Below, piece by piece: positions 33,841 through 33,870 of a stretch of 33,870 nucleotides of DNA. Where the stretch lies: positions 1 to 33,870 of the forward strand of contig CALMJY010000057.1 in NCBI GenBank assembly GCA_937864815.1. Reading direction: 5' to 3'. The notes under the pieces were generated by a model. That model did no database searches, had not been told where the DNA came from, and saw only the letters and a list, made by a program, of their open reading frames with translations. Each line of letters begins with the position of its first letter. Position 1 is the first letter of the stretch. This DNA is from an uncultured Bacteroidota bacterium (lineage in GTDB: Bacteria; Bacteroidota; Bacteroidia; Bacteroidales; VadinHA17). Made by a program: the position numbers and the translations under genes.

Positions 33841-33870
33841 TGGGGGTTGACGGGATCGAACCGCCGACCC
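33841..33870 (-). tRNA. tRNA 3' end (partial; 5' part beyond window)
   Basis: On the minus strand the 30 nt that are visible form a variable loop GGGTC, a T-arm GGCGG-TTCGATC-CCGTC (one G-U pair), acceptor strand AACCCCC and discriminator A. They match the 33504-33533 copy at 29 of 30 positions. Whether this belongs to a complete, working tRNA or to another fragment cannot be seen, because the anticodon lies off the right edge. Confidence 0.55.

Overview
The window looks like ordinary chromosome of a Bacteroidota bacterium, probably in or near Bacteroidales or Marinilabiliales. The phylum call is firm; anything finer is a guess. It rests on type IX secretion genes (porU, porV, a PorP/SprF-like protein, a GldJ-like lipoprotein), Bacteroidota-only families (DUF6452/DUF6048, paired transmembrane M23 peptidases upstream of a MerR-like gene), moderate-to-low GC, and several exact matches to the Bacteroidota -7 element TAnnTTTG ahead of genes. 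Coding density is high and most genes are conserved housekeeping genes. I see no phage, transposase, CRISPR array or defence island.

Layout. 1-3882 (minus strand): alaS, then a DUF6452 lipoprotein and a DUF6048-type envelope protein that runs off the left edge. 3961-8245 (plus): two tandem membrane-anchored M23 peptidases, a small MerR-type regulator, a Nif3-like metal protein and a coiled-coil C4 zinc-ribbon protein, ending at an intrinsic terminator. 8246-8799: the only gene-free stretch over 300 bases; it holds the terminator, a dispersed-type repeat and a large nested inverted repeat. 8800-10800 (plus): an isolated urocanate hydratase. 10812-15937 (minus): porU, porV, ispF. 16144-18707 (plus, divergent from porU): a PorP/SprF-like barrel and the GldJ-like lipoprotein, closed by a strong terminator. 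18758-20059 (plus): murF.

20073-27454 (minus): phoH-type PIN-ATPase, a DUF1080 secreted protein, then a tight five-gene run of mtaB, an inositol-phosphatase-family enzyme, a LpxL/HtrB-like acyltransferase, a family 2 glycosyltransferase and a membrane metallophosphoesterase. 27582-30711 (plus): folC and a UshA-like secreted 5'-nucleotidase. 30714-32363 (minus): a secreted M28 peptidase. 32458-33387 (plus): a TerC-family membrane protein.

The right end (33474-33870) is the most unusual part. A small GIY-YIG nuclease gene lies between two copies of a unit made of a tRNA 3' end plus a rho-independent hairpin, and its last codons run into a tRNA-like D-loop/anticodon arm. This resembles a small element that lives at tRNA genes and carries a tRNA 3' portion. 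Functionally, the window joins T9SS assembly (porU/porV, PorP-like, GldJ-like) with cell-wall work (M23 pair, murF), isoprenoid precursor synthesis (ispF) and envelope lipid or glycan modification. Apart from the tRNA/GIY-YIG unit I found no strong sign of an undescribed system.
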